This document shows, piece by piece, positions 20,581 through 31,436 of a stretch of 64,000 nucleotides of DNA. Under the pieces are notes generated by a model. That model saw only the letters and a program-made list of their open reading frames with translations. It made no database searches and had not been told where the DNA came from. The position numbers and the translations under genes are program-made. The DNA comes from Hexactinellida sp. DTS-2022 (taxonomy: Eukaryota; Porifera; Hexactinellida): the NCBI GenBank assembly GCA_028753945.1, contig JAPNXP010000007.1, positions 186,001 to 250,000 on the forward strand. Reading direction: 5' to 3'. The first letter of the stretch is position 1. Every line of letters begins with the position of its first letter.

Positions 20581-22160
20581 GTTGATTAGTTTATATTGTT
20601 TTTAGAAGGCATTAGTTGTATATCGGCCCACACCTTTTCTAATGTAATTTCAGGCAATGGCAATGGGTTTTTTTTAGATTATATTTCACCTTTGCGAAGC
20701 CGGGTTTTTATATTGAAACGGTGTTGGCACTTATATAAGAAATCCCTTTTAAATTATTTTTTTAAAGAAACGCTATACCCTGTGCAATATTTACCTATAA
20801 TATACTTTAACATTAGACTTAATTAATTATTATTAAAAACACCTCTATAAAAAGTTAAAAAATACAGGTATAATCAGTGCTATTACTCTACCAACGAGCT
20901 CTGTTATAAACAAAGAAAAACAACAGTCAATCCTAAACCCAGGGGAGGGGGTTCTCTAACAAAGGTTTTCATACTAAAGTTATGTCCTTAGCCTAATAAC
21001 AAATTGGGCCCAAATTATACTCAATATTGGAACAAAAGGTGCCTAATTATCAGTGTATAAAGAGCGATATCCAAATATATACAGTATTCGAATTATATTA
21101 TCACCTTATCATAGATATTCATAATTGAGAAACCTATTACAATACAATACACTCGGTATTGGAGGAATATAGATATAAATCCTGTGAGATACTCAATGAA
21201 ATAAGTCGGAATTAATTTGACAATGTGAATTTTATTATCTTATATTATCCATTGTTTAGATAAAGTGTTATTAGAAATAGCAACGGTTATAAGTTTAGTG
21301 TGAAAAGTGCTAGATATCCTTTGTAAATTAAAATTATACAATTATATATTCATAAACAATAAGCTTGTTATTGTGTTAATTAAAAACTAATTTGTAAAAT
21401 GGAATACAGTGCATTTTACAAGGTGTTATTTACAGATTGACTTATTGAAAATTTAATATCACAACAATAAATTGCAGATATTATTCATATGGAACAAAAA
21501 CTAATGCTAACTGATTTATTATATTTTATAGATACAACTATATTTCTCAGCTTGTATTCTTTAAAATTTGAAATTCTACCTTGTAAGGAAGTTCAGGTAC
21601 CATTAGTTTGGTTCCATATTAAGATTCGGTTCCATTAAAGATTGAAAACTTACAAAATTGAGAGAAATATTACAAATGTAACTTTATAGCAAAATTAAAA
21701 ATGTTAGAAAATGGAAGAAATATGAATCTATAGGACAACTCCACCAAAATGGCTTTAATATGGTGGCTATAATGTTGTAGGTTAAGTCCTGGTTTCTGAT
21801 TGGCTGAATGAGTACACCTACAACAATGGAAACCTAATTAGTACTGATTATTATAATTACGTTATTAGATCATTCATGCATTTGCATATGCTATTAAAAA
21901 ATGTCCACATTATTAATGCAACGTGTTAAGCCATTGTGTTTAACAGGGTTTCCTTCATATGGCAAGATGATCATTAATTGGAAAGGGTTTACTCATAAGT
22001 ATAACTCGGTTATAACGTACCCCTCGGGAATGGAATAAGTACGTATTATCCGAGTGTACGTACTAACCGAGTTTACCCTACATAGTAGAAATACATACTG
22101 CTTTATAAACTTGGTTAAAAATAGTAATACGTACTAACCCAGGTATGCTATTCTACAGTA
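20581..22160. other. AT-rich intergenic with few recognisable repeats
   Basis: 20615-20725 resembles a family E element (ATATCGGCCCACACCTTTTC). 21777-21832 is a short inverted repeat (TGTAGGTTAAG ... CACCTACAACA) that has a relative at 33684-33742. Nothing coding is recognised. Confidence 0.45.
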
Positions 22161-22404
22161 CGAATATCGGCCAACACCTTTTCATATAAAAACCCAGCTT
22201 AGTAAATTGCTAGTGGCTGAAAAATTATACACTAGAAAAGGTGTGGCCCAATTTGTAAGTTATTGAAATTGAATTTGTTGATGTTTATTTGAGACTTGAA
22301 AAGAATAAATAGTAATAAATAACAACAGCAACAACAACAAATATGTTTATCTCTAAGCCTGTTTGTTTAGAATAATAGCAACAGGTCTTAAATAAATAAA
22401 TAAA

Positions 22405-22525
22405 ATAAGAAACACCATGTGCAACATAATCGGCAAAATTTCTCCCAACAACAGAATTACAAACAGGAATGTATCATATATCAAATTCCTTCTTGATATA
22501 ATTTTCTCCTACATGATTGCAAGAA
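22405..22525 (-). pseudogene. LC8 dynein light chain pseudogene, block 1
   Basis: The reverse strand reads YIKKEFD, then a stop, then SVVGRNFADYVAHG, a decayed LC8 core. The N-terminal two thirds of the coding region is deleted relative to the block 3 copy, apart from a remnant near the start. It lies head to head with the LRR-EGF gene, about 270 bp away. Confidence 0.8.
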
Positions 22526-22795
22526 AAGAATGTAATTTATAGTTTGTTGAATTCTACACAAATATTAGTTAATACTTTCTGTCTAGTATTATTAGTGCAT
22601 ATTTACTATGCATAGTAGCTTGCTAATAGTTCAATTACTATTGACAACACTATGTAATACCATCAACATATAATACACTTCCTATTACAACACACCCATA
22701 TCACTTATGTATAAGTTTACAACAATAATCAATTTGAATAATTATTTACTATAAACTTCACCTATCACTTTGTTTCTTGATTATTCTAACATTTC

Positions 22796-24445
22796 ATGTT
22801 TCTATCGATCCTATCGATTCCTGTTTTCCTGCTACTCTGCAGTTATACCCCTGTGGTACACGGAATTTGCGATGAGGCAGAATTCTCTTGTAATATTTAT
22901 ACTTCTTATAGTTCTTGTGAAATCAGTGCAGATAACGGAACCAGGACAAGCTACCTTATAGCGAAGTGTTCTGGTGAAATAGCAGAGACTGGAAGAACTA
23001 ATCTTTACTTTCATGTCTATTTGACGGAGAACAATGAAACTATAACACTGGATATAGCTGGAGGTATAACCAGATTCTCTTTGTATGTTTATAATACTAT
23101 CTCGATTGAATTCAACAAGACTCAAATTGACATCCTGCATCTATCTTTATTTGCATACAATCCTGATGTTATATATTGTTCCTATGATTTCTTAAACTAT
23201 TTCCCAAGCGTTACATACCTCAATATACAGAATGTTGTATTCGATCGCTTTCCATACTTAAACTCGACAAGTTTAACACACCTGTATCTCTACTACCTTA
23301 CGCTACCTAATGTCGTAACCATTCTGCCATCAATGCTTATTCTACCTAACTTGAATACGTTAGGATTGTATCAATTAGAAGACGCACAGTGGTATCATGT
23401 TATTCCCAGCAGTTTCGATAATACTCGTATTGAGCTTTTATATCTGGGAGGAATACAACACTTCTATAGTTACCAGTTTGCTAACTTGACAAGTTTAACA
23501 TATTTGCGTTTGTCAGAAATGTTCACTAATTTCACATTTGAAGATAACTCACTATCTGGATTGGATGGATTGACAAAATTATATACTCGGTACTTGCCAA
23601 CAAATTTAGATTTGGTTTCCAAAGAGACCTTTCCTAGTTTAACACTATTCGATTTACGCTATTCTTCTATAACTACACTCGAACAGAGATTTTTTGAGAA
23701 ACAGAAAGAATTATCCAAAATAAATGCTGATTATATTCCATTCCATTGTAACTGCGACATGGCATGGGTTAGTTATGTTGCTAATAATCTGAGTTGGACA
23801 GTTGGTGGCACTTGTGCAACCCCTTCCAGTTTGAATGGAAACTCAATTGCTGACAATTCCAATTACATTAACTGTCCTAATAACCAATCCTACCATTGCT
23901 TTAATGATTCTTTCATTTGTCCATCGGAGATAAACTGTGTTAACACAGCAAACAGTGCATACTGTGACTGTGGAGAGGGATACACACTAAATGCAACCAA
24001 CAACTTATGTGTGGATACAAACGAGTGTATTGATAACAACATTTGTGAGCATAACTGCACCAACACAGTTGGTAACTATTCATGTTCCTGTTTACCTGGA
24101 TTCAGTTTTAACCCCCCTCACTCCTGTGAAGATATTAACGAGTGCACTGATACAAACAATTGCGAGCATAACTGTTCAAACAGCATCGGTTCCTACTCGT
24201 GTTCCTGTTTGTCTGGATACACTCTTAACCTCCCTAACTCCTGTGAAGATACAAACGAATGTTCTACATCCAACAACAACTGCGAACACAACTGTACAAA
24301 CACTTTAGGTACCTATACATGTTCCTGTATGTCTGGTTACACGCTACATTCAGATATGTCATCCTGTGTATCGGGAGTTAGTCAGCTGACGGCTCCAATC
24401 ATCCTTGCACTCCTCTCTCTACTCCTGCAAGCCTCAATTCTTTAA
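22796..24445 (+). CDS. Secreted LRR-EGF surface protein 1 (probably GPI-anchored)
   Basis: A single open frame of 549 residues without introns. Signal peptide about 1-23 (MFLSILSIPVFLLLCSY). A Cys-containing cap follows, then leucine-rich repeats from about 100 to 310 (LTHLYLYYL, LNTLGLYQL, IELLYLGGI, LTYLRLSEM, LTLFDLRYS). An LRRCT-like cap starts at about 315 (FHCNCDMAWVS). One EGF-like domain (about 368-403) and three calcium-binding EGFs (DTNEC, DINEC and DTNEC at about 406, 445 and 484) come next. The last ~25 residues are hydrophobic with no cytoplasmic tail (APIILALLSLLLQ), fitting GPI attachment. There are many N-glycosylation sites. The layout suggests an adhesive or recognition receptor; no named orthologue is recognised. 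Confidence 0.85.
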   Translation: MFLSILSIPVFLLLCSYTPVVHGICDEAEFSCNIYTSYSSCEISADNGTRTSYLIAKCSGEIAETGRTNLYFHVYLTENNETITLDIAGGITRFSLYVYNTISIEFNKTQIDILHLSLFAYNPDVIYCSYDFLNYFPSVTYLNIQNVVFDRFPYLNSTSLTHLYLYYLTLPNVVTILPSMLILPNLNTLGLYQLEDAQWYHVIPSSFDNTRIELLYLGGIQHFYSYQFANLTSLTYLRLSEMFTNFTFEDNSLSGLDGLTKLYTRYLPTNLDLVSKETFPSLTLFDLRYSSITTLEQRFFEKQKELSKINADYIPFHCNCDMAWVSYVANNLSWTVGGTCATPSSLNGNSIADNSNYINCPNNQSYHCFNDSFICPSEINCVNTANSAYCDCGEGYTLNATNNLCVDTNECIDNNICEHNCTNTVGNYSCSCLPGFSFNPPHSCEDINECTDTNNCEHNCSNSIGSYSCSCLSGYTLNLPNSCEDTNECSTSNNNCEHNCTNTLGTYTCSCMSGYTLHSDMSSCVSGVSQLTAPIILALLSLLLQASIL

Positions 24446-24904
24446 ATCTCGTTAGAACTAACTCTATTTATTCATATTTATTTCCTAAACTTATTTTATA
24501 GTTACTATTCTTTTCGAATTTCTATTTTTTATTCGTTTCGATGATTTCATTGACCCCTCTCTTTCTATTATTATTGTTATTGTCTCTTTTTATTTGTTTC
24601 ATTTATGTGTAACTAAACTCACTGATATTCGATGATAAATCTCTATTTGCTATTTGTTACTTTTATATTCAAATATTATTGGGATGCTATCTCATGTGAT
24701 TTCTATGACCTTTATTTGTAGACCGTCTATAAATTTTGCAGAACTGAAGTCTCAGTCTTCTATGGAATCATAAGACTATTTAAGTTACCTATTTACCTTT
24801 TAAATATCCCTTGTTTATATCTGAACATTATGTAGCACAATACGACATGCAATATATGTATGATGCTAGTCATCAATTAATTTTGGTACTTCTAATTAGT
24901 ACTA

Positions 24905-25030
24905 AAAATCCAAAATTGCAGCCTGCGCCGACGCATGTTCCTTTGGTGTGACTATATTTTGGTGGTGGTTTAGTGATAGTGCCTCCAAAGGAACATGCTG
25001 TCGGCACAGGCTGCAAATTTTAATTTTTTT
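24905..25030. mobile_element. Family G palindromic MITE
   Basis: AAAATCCAAAATTGCAGCCTG ... CAGGCTGCAAATTTTAATTTTTTT, with GTGCCTCCAAAGGAACATGC. It is absent at the matching place in block 2, so it inserted after the duplication. Confidence 0.75.
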
Positions 25031-26175
25031 TTCGCCAAGTCATCACAACTTGAAGGTGTTAAATTATTTCAGAAAGGTGTTTCAGAAGGATAACGACCCT
25101 GAGAGTGTGTAAGTTTCCATTTAGCTCACTTCATTTGAGAGATATTCAAGTTTCAGTAGAATATAATCTCTGATGACTCAGCATTTTTTATGTGCGTGTT
25201 GGGTATTAACCCAATCCAACCGACCCATGCGAATTATTAAATCCACAAAATTGAGAAAATGCATTTTTTGACGAAAAGTAGCCTGTACTGTTTCTTGGTA
25301 AAATCGGTTTCTCTTAGGTATGATTATGTTCCCTGCATCACTATAGTATTTCTATTAGCGTAATCACCACTATGATGACAAGTGATTCGTACTACTGTAT
25401 AACTGGACAAACATCGAAATTCCAAGTGGGTCAATGGTCACATAGCCATGATCCATGAACCATAACATAGGATGAATATGTGTTGTATCACATTACTATA
25501 AATGCTATGGCGTGTTCGCTCGTGACAGGGTCGTACAATGCAAGTACCACTATATACAGTGGTGTTCGCGTAAAACTAAGTCACATTTGGCATGAATTCG
25601 CTTGCTAATGGGCGAACTCGCTATTAGAGGAACATAGTTAGCAATATCATTAAATACTTACTTCGGAACTATAGAAAATCTAAAATTACAGCTGTGCCGA
25701 CTGCATATTTATTTGGAGGCACTCACTATATTTGGTGGTTCATTGACTAATGCTGTTTACACAGCTGTAATTTTAGTTTTCCATCCTAGGCTGGAATGAA
25801 TATAAATGTAACGACCCCTTTGGTATCGTCAACTTCGCGATGGATCACTTATCGCTACTACTTATTTATAAATATTCCCTTAAGTATCTGTATTATTTGT
25901 TTTTCAAATTCACCACTACACACAATAATTATGAATCAATTTCCAGTTAACAGAGTCTTCAGTATATGCATTTATCTGTAATACCCTTTGCCCTCCATGT
26001 ACATATAAATTTTCATCGATTCGTATAACAGCATAAGGACGAGTCAAGTGAAGTAATAATAGAACTTGGAATTTAATGTCAATCTTAAATGAAATAATAA
26101 CTGACACCATTCTCAACTAGTTAGATACCCCATGGTCTGGAAATACCACGACAAAGATTAAATCAAAATATATTA

Positions 26176-26275
26176 CAGTAGATGTCGGATATATGCACAC
26201 CGGTTATAAGAACATGCCGGTTATAAGCACCTTAAGTGCAGTTCCCGACGATGTGCTTATAACCTGCATCCACTG
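26176..26275. mobile_element. Family D MITE
   Basis: CAGTAGATGTCGGATATATG ... AACCTGCATCCACTG, TA-flanked. It is missing from the matching place in block 2 (about 30370), so it too is younger than the duplication. Confidence 0.8.
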
Positions 26276-26429
26276 TACATGAATAACCCCGTCCTTTTTA
26301 AAAAGAAACACTGATATCAGGATGTTATTCACCTTGCAGTTTATCAAGGGTATAGGATGTACAATAGGTAACGAAAACTGTGTGGAATAGCTTGACCTGT
26401 CTGACTTATCTTATGATTAGGAATCTCAC

Positions 26430-26600
26430 ACGAGACGGAAATGGAGTTACGAAATTCTCAGTGTGTGGTCTGTCTACAAAGAAGATGCCATTTGCCTATT
26501 TATGCCTTGTATACACGCGAACAGTTGTCGAGGTTGCAGTGAACAACAGAGTTTGAGCTGTACTCAAATTGGGAGGAGACGCCAATCGGCCAACATCTAT
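26430..26600 (+). pseudogene. RING-finger fragment, block 1
   Basis: One frame reads NSQCVVCLQRR. A neighbouring frame continues CLFMPCIHANSCRGCSEQQS, together giving the CxxC...CxHxxxCxxC spacing of a RING finger of the MUL1/CGRRF1 kind. The two parts are in different frames and a stop follows, so this is a remnant of a host RING gene carried along in the duplicated block. Confidence 0.65.
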
Positions 26601-26759
26601 TCATATAAAAATCAGGCAAAGCAAAGGCGAATTTTTGTTGTTAATTAAATAAATGAATTTGCTAATGTCTGTAAATTTTACTAGAAAGGTGTTGCCCGAT
26701 ATGCAAGTTTGATAATTTGGAATTTGTTGAAACACCTTGAAGCGTTCATGACATATCGA

Positions 26760-26885
26760 AAAAATCCAAAATTGCAACCTTTGCCGAAAGTATTTCCCTT
26801 TTGGAGGAGTTACCCAACCACCAAATGTAGTGCCTACAAAGTGAAATGCGTCGGCATAGGCTGCAATTTTTGGATTTTTTAAAAT
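26760..26885. mobile_element. Family G palindromic MITE
   Basis: AAAATCCAAAATTGCAACCTT ... AGGCTGCAATTTTTGGATTTTT around GTGCCTACAAAGTG. Absent from block 3 at the equivalent place. Confidence 0.7.
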
Positions 26886-27045
26886 TGGAATTTGATGATG
26901 TTATTTGAGTTTTGGAAATAATAATTTACGTAGTAATAAATAATTACTCATAACAACAACAACAAATATGTTTATCTCTAAGCCTGTCTGTTTAGTGTAA
27001 TAGCAACAGGTCCTATATAGAAATGAATAAAAGAGGAAACATCAT

Positions 27046-27217
27046 GTGCAACATAATCACCAAAATTTCTCCCGACAGCACAATTCCAAACAGGAGTGTA
27101 TCTTATATCAAATTAATTCTCAGTTTTATAAGTTTCAAATGATGCTGTTAGTACAGAGTCTTATTGCATTCCTTCTGTGAAATTGGTTGTCTTGACGACC
27201 GCTATTTTCTCCGACAT
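27046..27217 (-). pseudogene. LC8 dynein light chain pseudogene, block 2
   Basis: It starts MSEKIAVVKTTNFTEGMQ, followed by a TAA stop, at the place where living LC8 has EEMQQD. The same stop is present in block 3, so the gene was already dead before duplication. About 40 bases covering YIKKEF are deleted here; the end reads NFGDYVAH. Confidence 0.85.
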
Positions 27218-27475
27218 GTTTACAAGAAAAGAAAAGAATTTAAAGTTTGGCGAATTCTACAGAAAAATCTATTTATACTTTCTGTCAAGTGTTATTACTT
27301 ATTAGAGCATATTTACTATGCATGGTAATAATAGAGTAACTGCTATAGGCAAACTGTACTTCCTATTATAATACACCCATATCACTAATGTACAAGTTTA
27401 CTACAATATGCAAATTTGATAATTATTTACAATAAACTTCACCTTTCACTTTGTTCTTTGAATATTCTACATTTC

Positions 27476-29017
27476 ATGTTTCTATCGATCCTATCGATTC
27501 CTGTTTTCCTGCTACTCTGCAGTTACAACCCTGTGGTACACGGAATTTGCGATGACTCAGAATTCACTTGTGATATTCAAATTCAATCTACTTACAGTTT
27601 CTGTACAATCAGTGCAGATAACGGAACCAGGACAAGCTACCTTATAGCAAAGTGTTCTGGTGAATTAGCAGAGACTGGAATAACTTTTATTCGCTTTTAT
27701 GTGTATTTGCCTACAAATAATGAAACTATAACACTGGATATAGCTGGAGGTATAACCACATTCTTTTTTCGTGTTTATGATACAATCTCGATTGAATTCA
27801 ACAAGACTCAAAATGACATCCGATCTCTATCATTATATGCATACACTCTGGCTGTTATATATTTTCCTTATCATTTCTTAAACTATTTCCCAAGCGCTAC
27901 ATTCCTCTATATAGAGAATGTTGTATTCGATCGCTTTCCATATTTAAACTCGACAAGTTTAACACACCTGTATCTCGCCTACCTTACGCTACCTAATGTC
28001 GTAACCATTCCGTCATCAATGCTTATTCTACCTAACTTGAATAGATTAAATATGTATCAATTTGAAGACGCAAAGTGGTATAGTGGTATTATTCCCAGCA
28101 GTTTCGAGCATGCTACTGATATTGATTACATTGAACTGAGAGGAATACAACACCTCTATAGTTACCAGTTTGCTAACTTGACACGTTTGAGAACATTGCA
28201 TTTGGGATATACTTTCACTAATTTCACATTTGAAGAGAACGCACTATCTGGATTGGATGGATTGGCAGAATTATATACTCGGTACTTGCAAACAAATTTG
28301 GATTTCATTTCCGAAGAGACATTTCCTAGTCTAACAAAATTCGATTTAAGCTATTCTTCTATAACTACACTGGACCAAAGATTTTTTGAAAGACAAAAAG
28401 CATTATCTGAAGTAAATGGTTATTCTGTTCCATTCCATTGTAACTGCGATATGGCATGGGTTAGTCATGTTGCTAATAATCTGAGTTGGACAGTTACTGG
28501 CATTTGTGAAACCCCTTCCAGTTTGATTGGGAACTCAATAACTGACAGTTCCAACTACGTTAACTGTCCTAATAACCAATCCTACCATTGCTTTAATGAT
28601 TCTTTCATTTGTTCTTCGGAGATAAACTGTGTTAATACAGCAAACAGTGCATACTGTGACTGTGGAGAGGGATTCACACTAAACGCAACCAACAACTTAT
28701 GTGTGGATACTAACGAGTGTATTGATAACAACAATTGCGAACATAACTGTACTAACAGCATCGGTTCCTACTCGTGTTCCTGTTTGTCTGGATACACTCT
28801 TAACCCTCCTCACTCCTGCGAAGATATTAACGAATGTTCTACTTCTAACAACTGTGATCACAACTGTACAAACACCTTAGGTACCTATACATGTTCCTGT
28901 GTGTCTGGTTTCACGCTACAGTCAGATATGTCATCCTGTGTATCAGGAGTTAGTCAGCTGACGGCTCCAATCCTCCTTGCACTCCTCTCTCTACTCTTGC
29001 AAGCCTCACTTCTTTAA
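27476..29017 (+). CDS. Secreted LRR-EGF surface protein 2 (probably GPI-anchored)
   Basis: An intronless frame of 513 residues starting at the ATG equivalent to that of copy 1 (the frame is also open 20 codons upstream). Signal peptide, Cys cap, LRRs, LRRCT-like cap (FHCNCDMAWVS), one EGF-like and two calcium-binding EGF domains (DTNEC, DINEC), and the same hydrophobic C-terminal tail. It has one calcium-binding EGF fewer than copy 1. Its LRR strands read LTHLYLAYL, LNRLNMYQF, IDYIELRGI, LRTLHLGYT and LTKFDLSYS: the L framework is unchanged but the residues between differ. The function is inferred only as recognition or adhesion. Confidence 0.85.
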   Translation: MFLSILSIPVFLLLCSYNPVVHGICDDSEFTCDIQIQSTYSFCTISADNGTRTSYLIAKCSGELAETGITFIRFYVYLPTNNETITLDIAGGITTFFFRVYDTISIEFNKTQNDIRSLSLYAYTLAVIYFPYHFLNYFPSATFLYIENVVFDRFPYLNSTSLTHLYLAYLTLPNVVTIPSSMLILPNLNRLNMYQFEDAKWYSGIIPSSFEHATDIDYIELRGIQHLYSYQFANLTRLRTLHLGYTFTNFTFEENALSGLDGLAELYTRYLQTNLDFISEETFPSLTKFDLSYSSITTLDQRFFERQKALSEVNGYSVPFHCNCDMAWVSHVANNLSWTVTGICETPSSLIGNSITDSSNYVNCPNNQSYHCFNDSFICSSEINCVNTANSAYCDCGEGFTLNATNNLCVDTNECIDNNNCEHNCTNSIGSYSCSCLSGYTLNPPHSCEDINECSTSNNCDHNCTNTLGTYTCSCVSGFTLQSDMSSCVSGVSQLTAPILLALLSLLLQASLL

Positions 29018-30520
29018 ATCTCGTTAGGACTAACTTTATTTATTCTTATTTATTTCCTAACTTATTTTATAGTTACTATTATTTTCGAATTTCTATTTTT
29101 TATTCGTTTCGATGATTTCATTGACCCCTCTCTTTCTATTATTATTGTTATTGTCTCTTTTTATTTGTTTCATTTATGTGTAACTAAACTCACTGATATT
29201 CGATGATAAATCTCTATTTGCTATTTGTTACTTTTATATTCAAATATTATTGGGATGCTATCTCATGTGATTTCTATGACCTTTATTTGTAGACCATCTA
29301 TAAATTATGCAGAACCGATGTCCAGTCTTCTATGGGATCATTAACTATTTAAGTTACCTATTTACCTTTTAAATATCCCTTTTTTATATCTGAACATTAT
29401 GTAACGCAATACTACATGCAATATATGTATGGTGCTAGTCATCAATTAATTTTGGTACTTCTAATAGTACTAAAAAGCAGCCTGTACTGTTTCTTGGTAA
29501 ATCGGTTTCTCTTTAGCTATGATTATGTTCCTTGCATCACTATAGTATTTCTATTAGCATGATCACCACGATGATGACAAGTGATTTGTACTATAACTGG
29601 ACAAACATCGAAATTCCAAGTGGGTCAATGGTCGCATAGCCATGATCCATGAACCATACCATAGGATGAATATGTGTTGTAACAGATTACTATCCGTGAT
29701 ATGGCGTGTTCGCTCGTTACAGGGTCGTACAATACAAGTACCACTATTTACAGTGGTGTTCGCGTAAAACTAAGTCACATTTGGCACGAAATACGCTTGC
29801 TAATGGGCGAACTCTCTATTAGAGGAGCATAATTAGAATATCATTAAATATACTTACTTCGGAACTATAAAAAATCTAAAATTACAGCTGTGCCGACTGC
29901 ATATTTATTTGGAGGCACTCACTATATTTGGTGGTTCATTGACTAATGCTGTCTACACAGCTGTAATTTTAGATTTTCCCTCCTAGGCTGGAATGAATAT
30001 AAATGTAACGACCCCTTTGGTCTCGTCAACTTCGCGATGGATCACTTACAGCTACTAATCATTTAGAAATATTCCCTTAAGTATCTGTATTATTTGTTTT
30101 TCAAATTCACCACTACACACAATAATTATTAAACAATTTCCAGTTAACAAAGTCTTCAGTATATGCATATATCTGTAATACCCTTTGCCCTCCATGTACA
30201 TATAAATTTTCATCGATTTGTATAACAGCATAAGGACGAGTCAAGTGAAGTCATAATATAATTTGGAATTTAATTTCAAACTTAAATGAAATAATAACTG
30301 ACACCATTCTCAACTAGTTAGATACCTCCAGGGTATGGAAATAACAAGACAAAGATTAAATCAAAATATATTATATGAAAAACCCCGTGCTTTATTTATA
30401 GAAACACTGATATCAGGATGAAATCACCTTGCAGTTTATCAAGGGTATAGGATGTACAATAGGTAACGACAACTATGTGGAATAGCTTGACCTATCTGAC
30501 TTATCTTATGATTCGGAATC
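29018..30520. other. 3' region of block 2, duplicate of 24446-26430
   Basis: Nearly collinear with the block 1 tail but without the two MITEs noted there; one shared family G palindrome lies at 29870-29975. No gene recognised. Confidence 0.6.
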
Positions 30521-30700
30521 TCACACGAGACAGATATGGAGTTACGAAATTCTCAGTGTGTGGTCTGTCTACAAAGAAAGATTCCACTTACCTATTTATG
30601 CCTTGTAGACACACGAACAGTTGTCGAGGTTGCAGTGAACAACAGAGTCAGAGCTGCACTCAAATTGAGAGGAGACGCCAATCGGCCAACACCTATTCAT
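30520..30700 (+). pseudogene. RING-finger fragment, block 2
   Basis: NSQCVVCLQRK in one frame and LFMPCRHTNSCRGCSEQQSQ in another. It has the same frame change as block 1, so the lesion predates the duplication. The spacing is C-x2-C ... C-x-H-x3-C-x2-C. Confidence 0.65.
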
Positions 30701-30961
30701 ATGAAAACCAGGCTTAGCAAAGGGGAATTCTTGTTGTTGATTAAATAAATGAATTCGCTAGTGTCTGTGAAATAATTTATACAAGAAAGGTGTTGCCGAT
30801 ATGCAAGTTTTTTAAATTGGAATTTGGTTATGTTTATTTGATTTTGATATAATAAATAGTAATAAATAAATACAAATAACAACAACAACAACAAATAGTA
30901 TGTTATCTCTAAACCTGTCTGTTTAGTGTAATAGCAGTCATATATAGATTATAGATAAATA

Positions 30962-31177
30962 AATATAATAAGAAACATCATGTGTAACATAATCACCAAA
31001 ATTTCTCCCAACAACACAATTCCAAACCAATGTGTATCTTATATCAAATTCCTTCTTGATATAATCAGCTATTTTATTCTCAGTTTTATAAGTTTCCAAT
31101 GATGCTGTTCGTACAGCGTCTTATTGCATTCCTTCTGTGAAATTGGTTGTCTTGACGACTGCTATTTTCTCCGACAT
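30962..31177 (-). pseudogene. LC8 dynein light chain pseudogene, block 3
   Basis: The most complete dead copy: MSEKIAVVKTTNFTEGMQ, a TAA stop, then TASLETYKTENKIADYIKKE and [19 protein letters not shown]. One premature stop is seen in the otherwise open part, and the C-terminal end is degraded. It lies head to head with LRR-EGF 3, about 260 bp away. Confidence 0.85.
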
Positions 31178-31436
31178 GTTTACAAGAAAAGAAAATAATA
31201 TAAAGTTTTGTGAATTCTATAGAAAAATCTATTTATACTTTCTGTCAAGTATTATTACTTATGAGAGCATATTTACTATGCATGGTAACAATTGAGCAAT
31301 TGCTATAAGCAAACTGTACTTCGTGTTACAACACACCCATATCACTAATGTACAAGTTTACTACAATATGCAAATTTGAATAATTATTTACCATAAACTT
31401 CACCTTTCACTTTGTTCTTTGAATATTCTACATCTC

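Larger units (their letters stand above)
24446..26430. other. 3' region of block 1, MITEs only
   Basis: Contains two family G palindromes (24905-25030, 25675-25770) and a family D element (26176-26275). The rest is unique sequence duplicated after LRR-EGF 2. Short open frames near 25916-26116 are not kept open in the duplicate. Confidence 0.6.
22160..26585. repeat. Array block 1 (LC8 pseudogene + LRR-EGF 1 + tail)
   Basis: First of three direct repeats. Each starts with a family E MITE (CGGCCAACACC...), then a minus-strand LC8 pseudogene, then a plus-strand LRR-EGF gene. Blocks 1 and 2 share a long 3' tail: 24446-26730 matches 29018-30810, with an extra family G MITE (24905-25030) only in block 1. 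Confidence 0.85.
26585..30681. repeat. Array block 2 (LC8 pseudogene + LRR-EGF 2 + tail)
   Basis: Direct repeat of block 1 with high DNA similarity through the LC8 remnant, the LRR-EGF gene and about 1.7 kb of 3' DNA. The start is marked by a family E MITE at 26585-26700. Confidence 0.85.

Noticed and set aside
25916-26116. A 66-residue minus-strand open frame downstream of LRR-EGF 1
   Set aside because: Its duplicate near 30120-30310 is interrupted by a stop, and no domain is recognisable.
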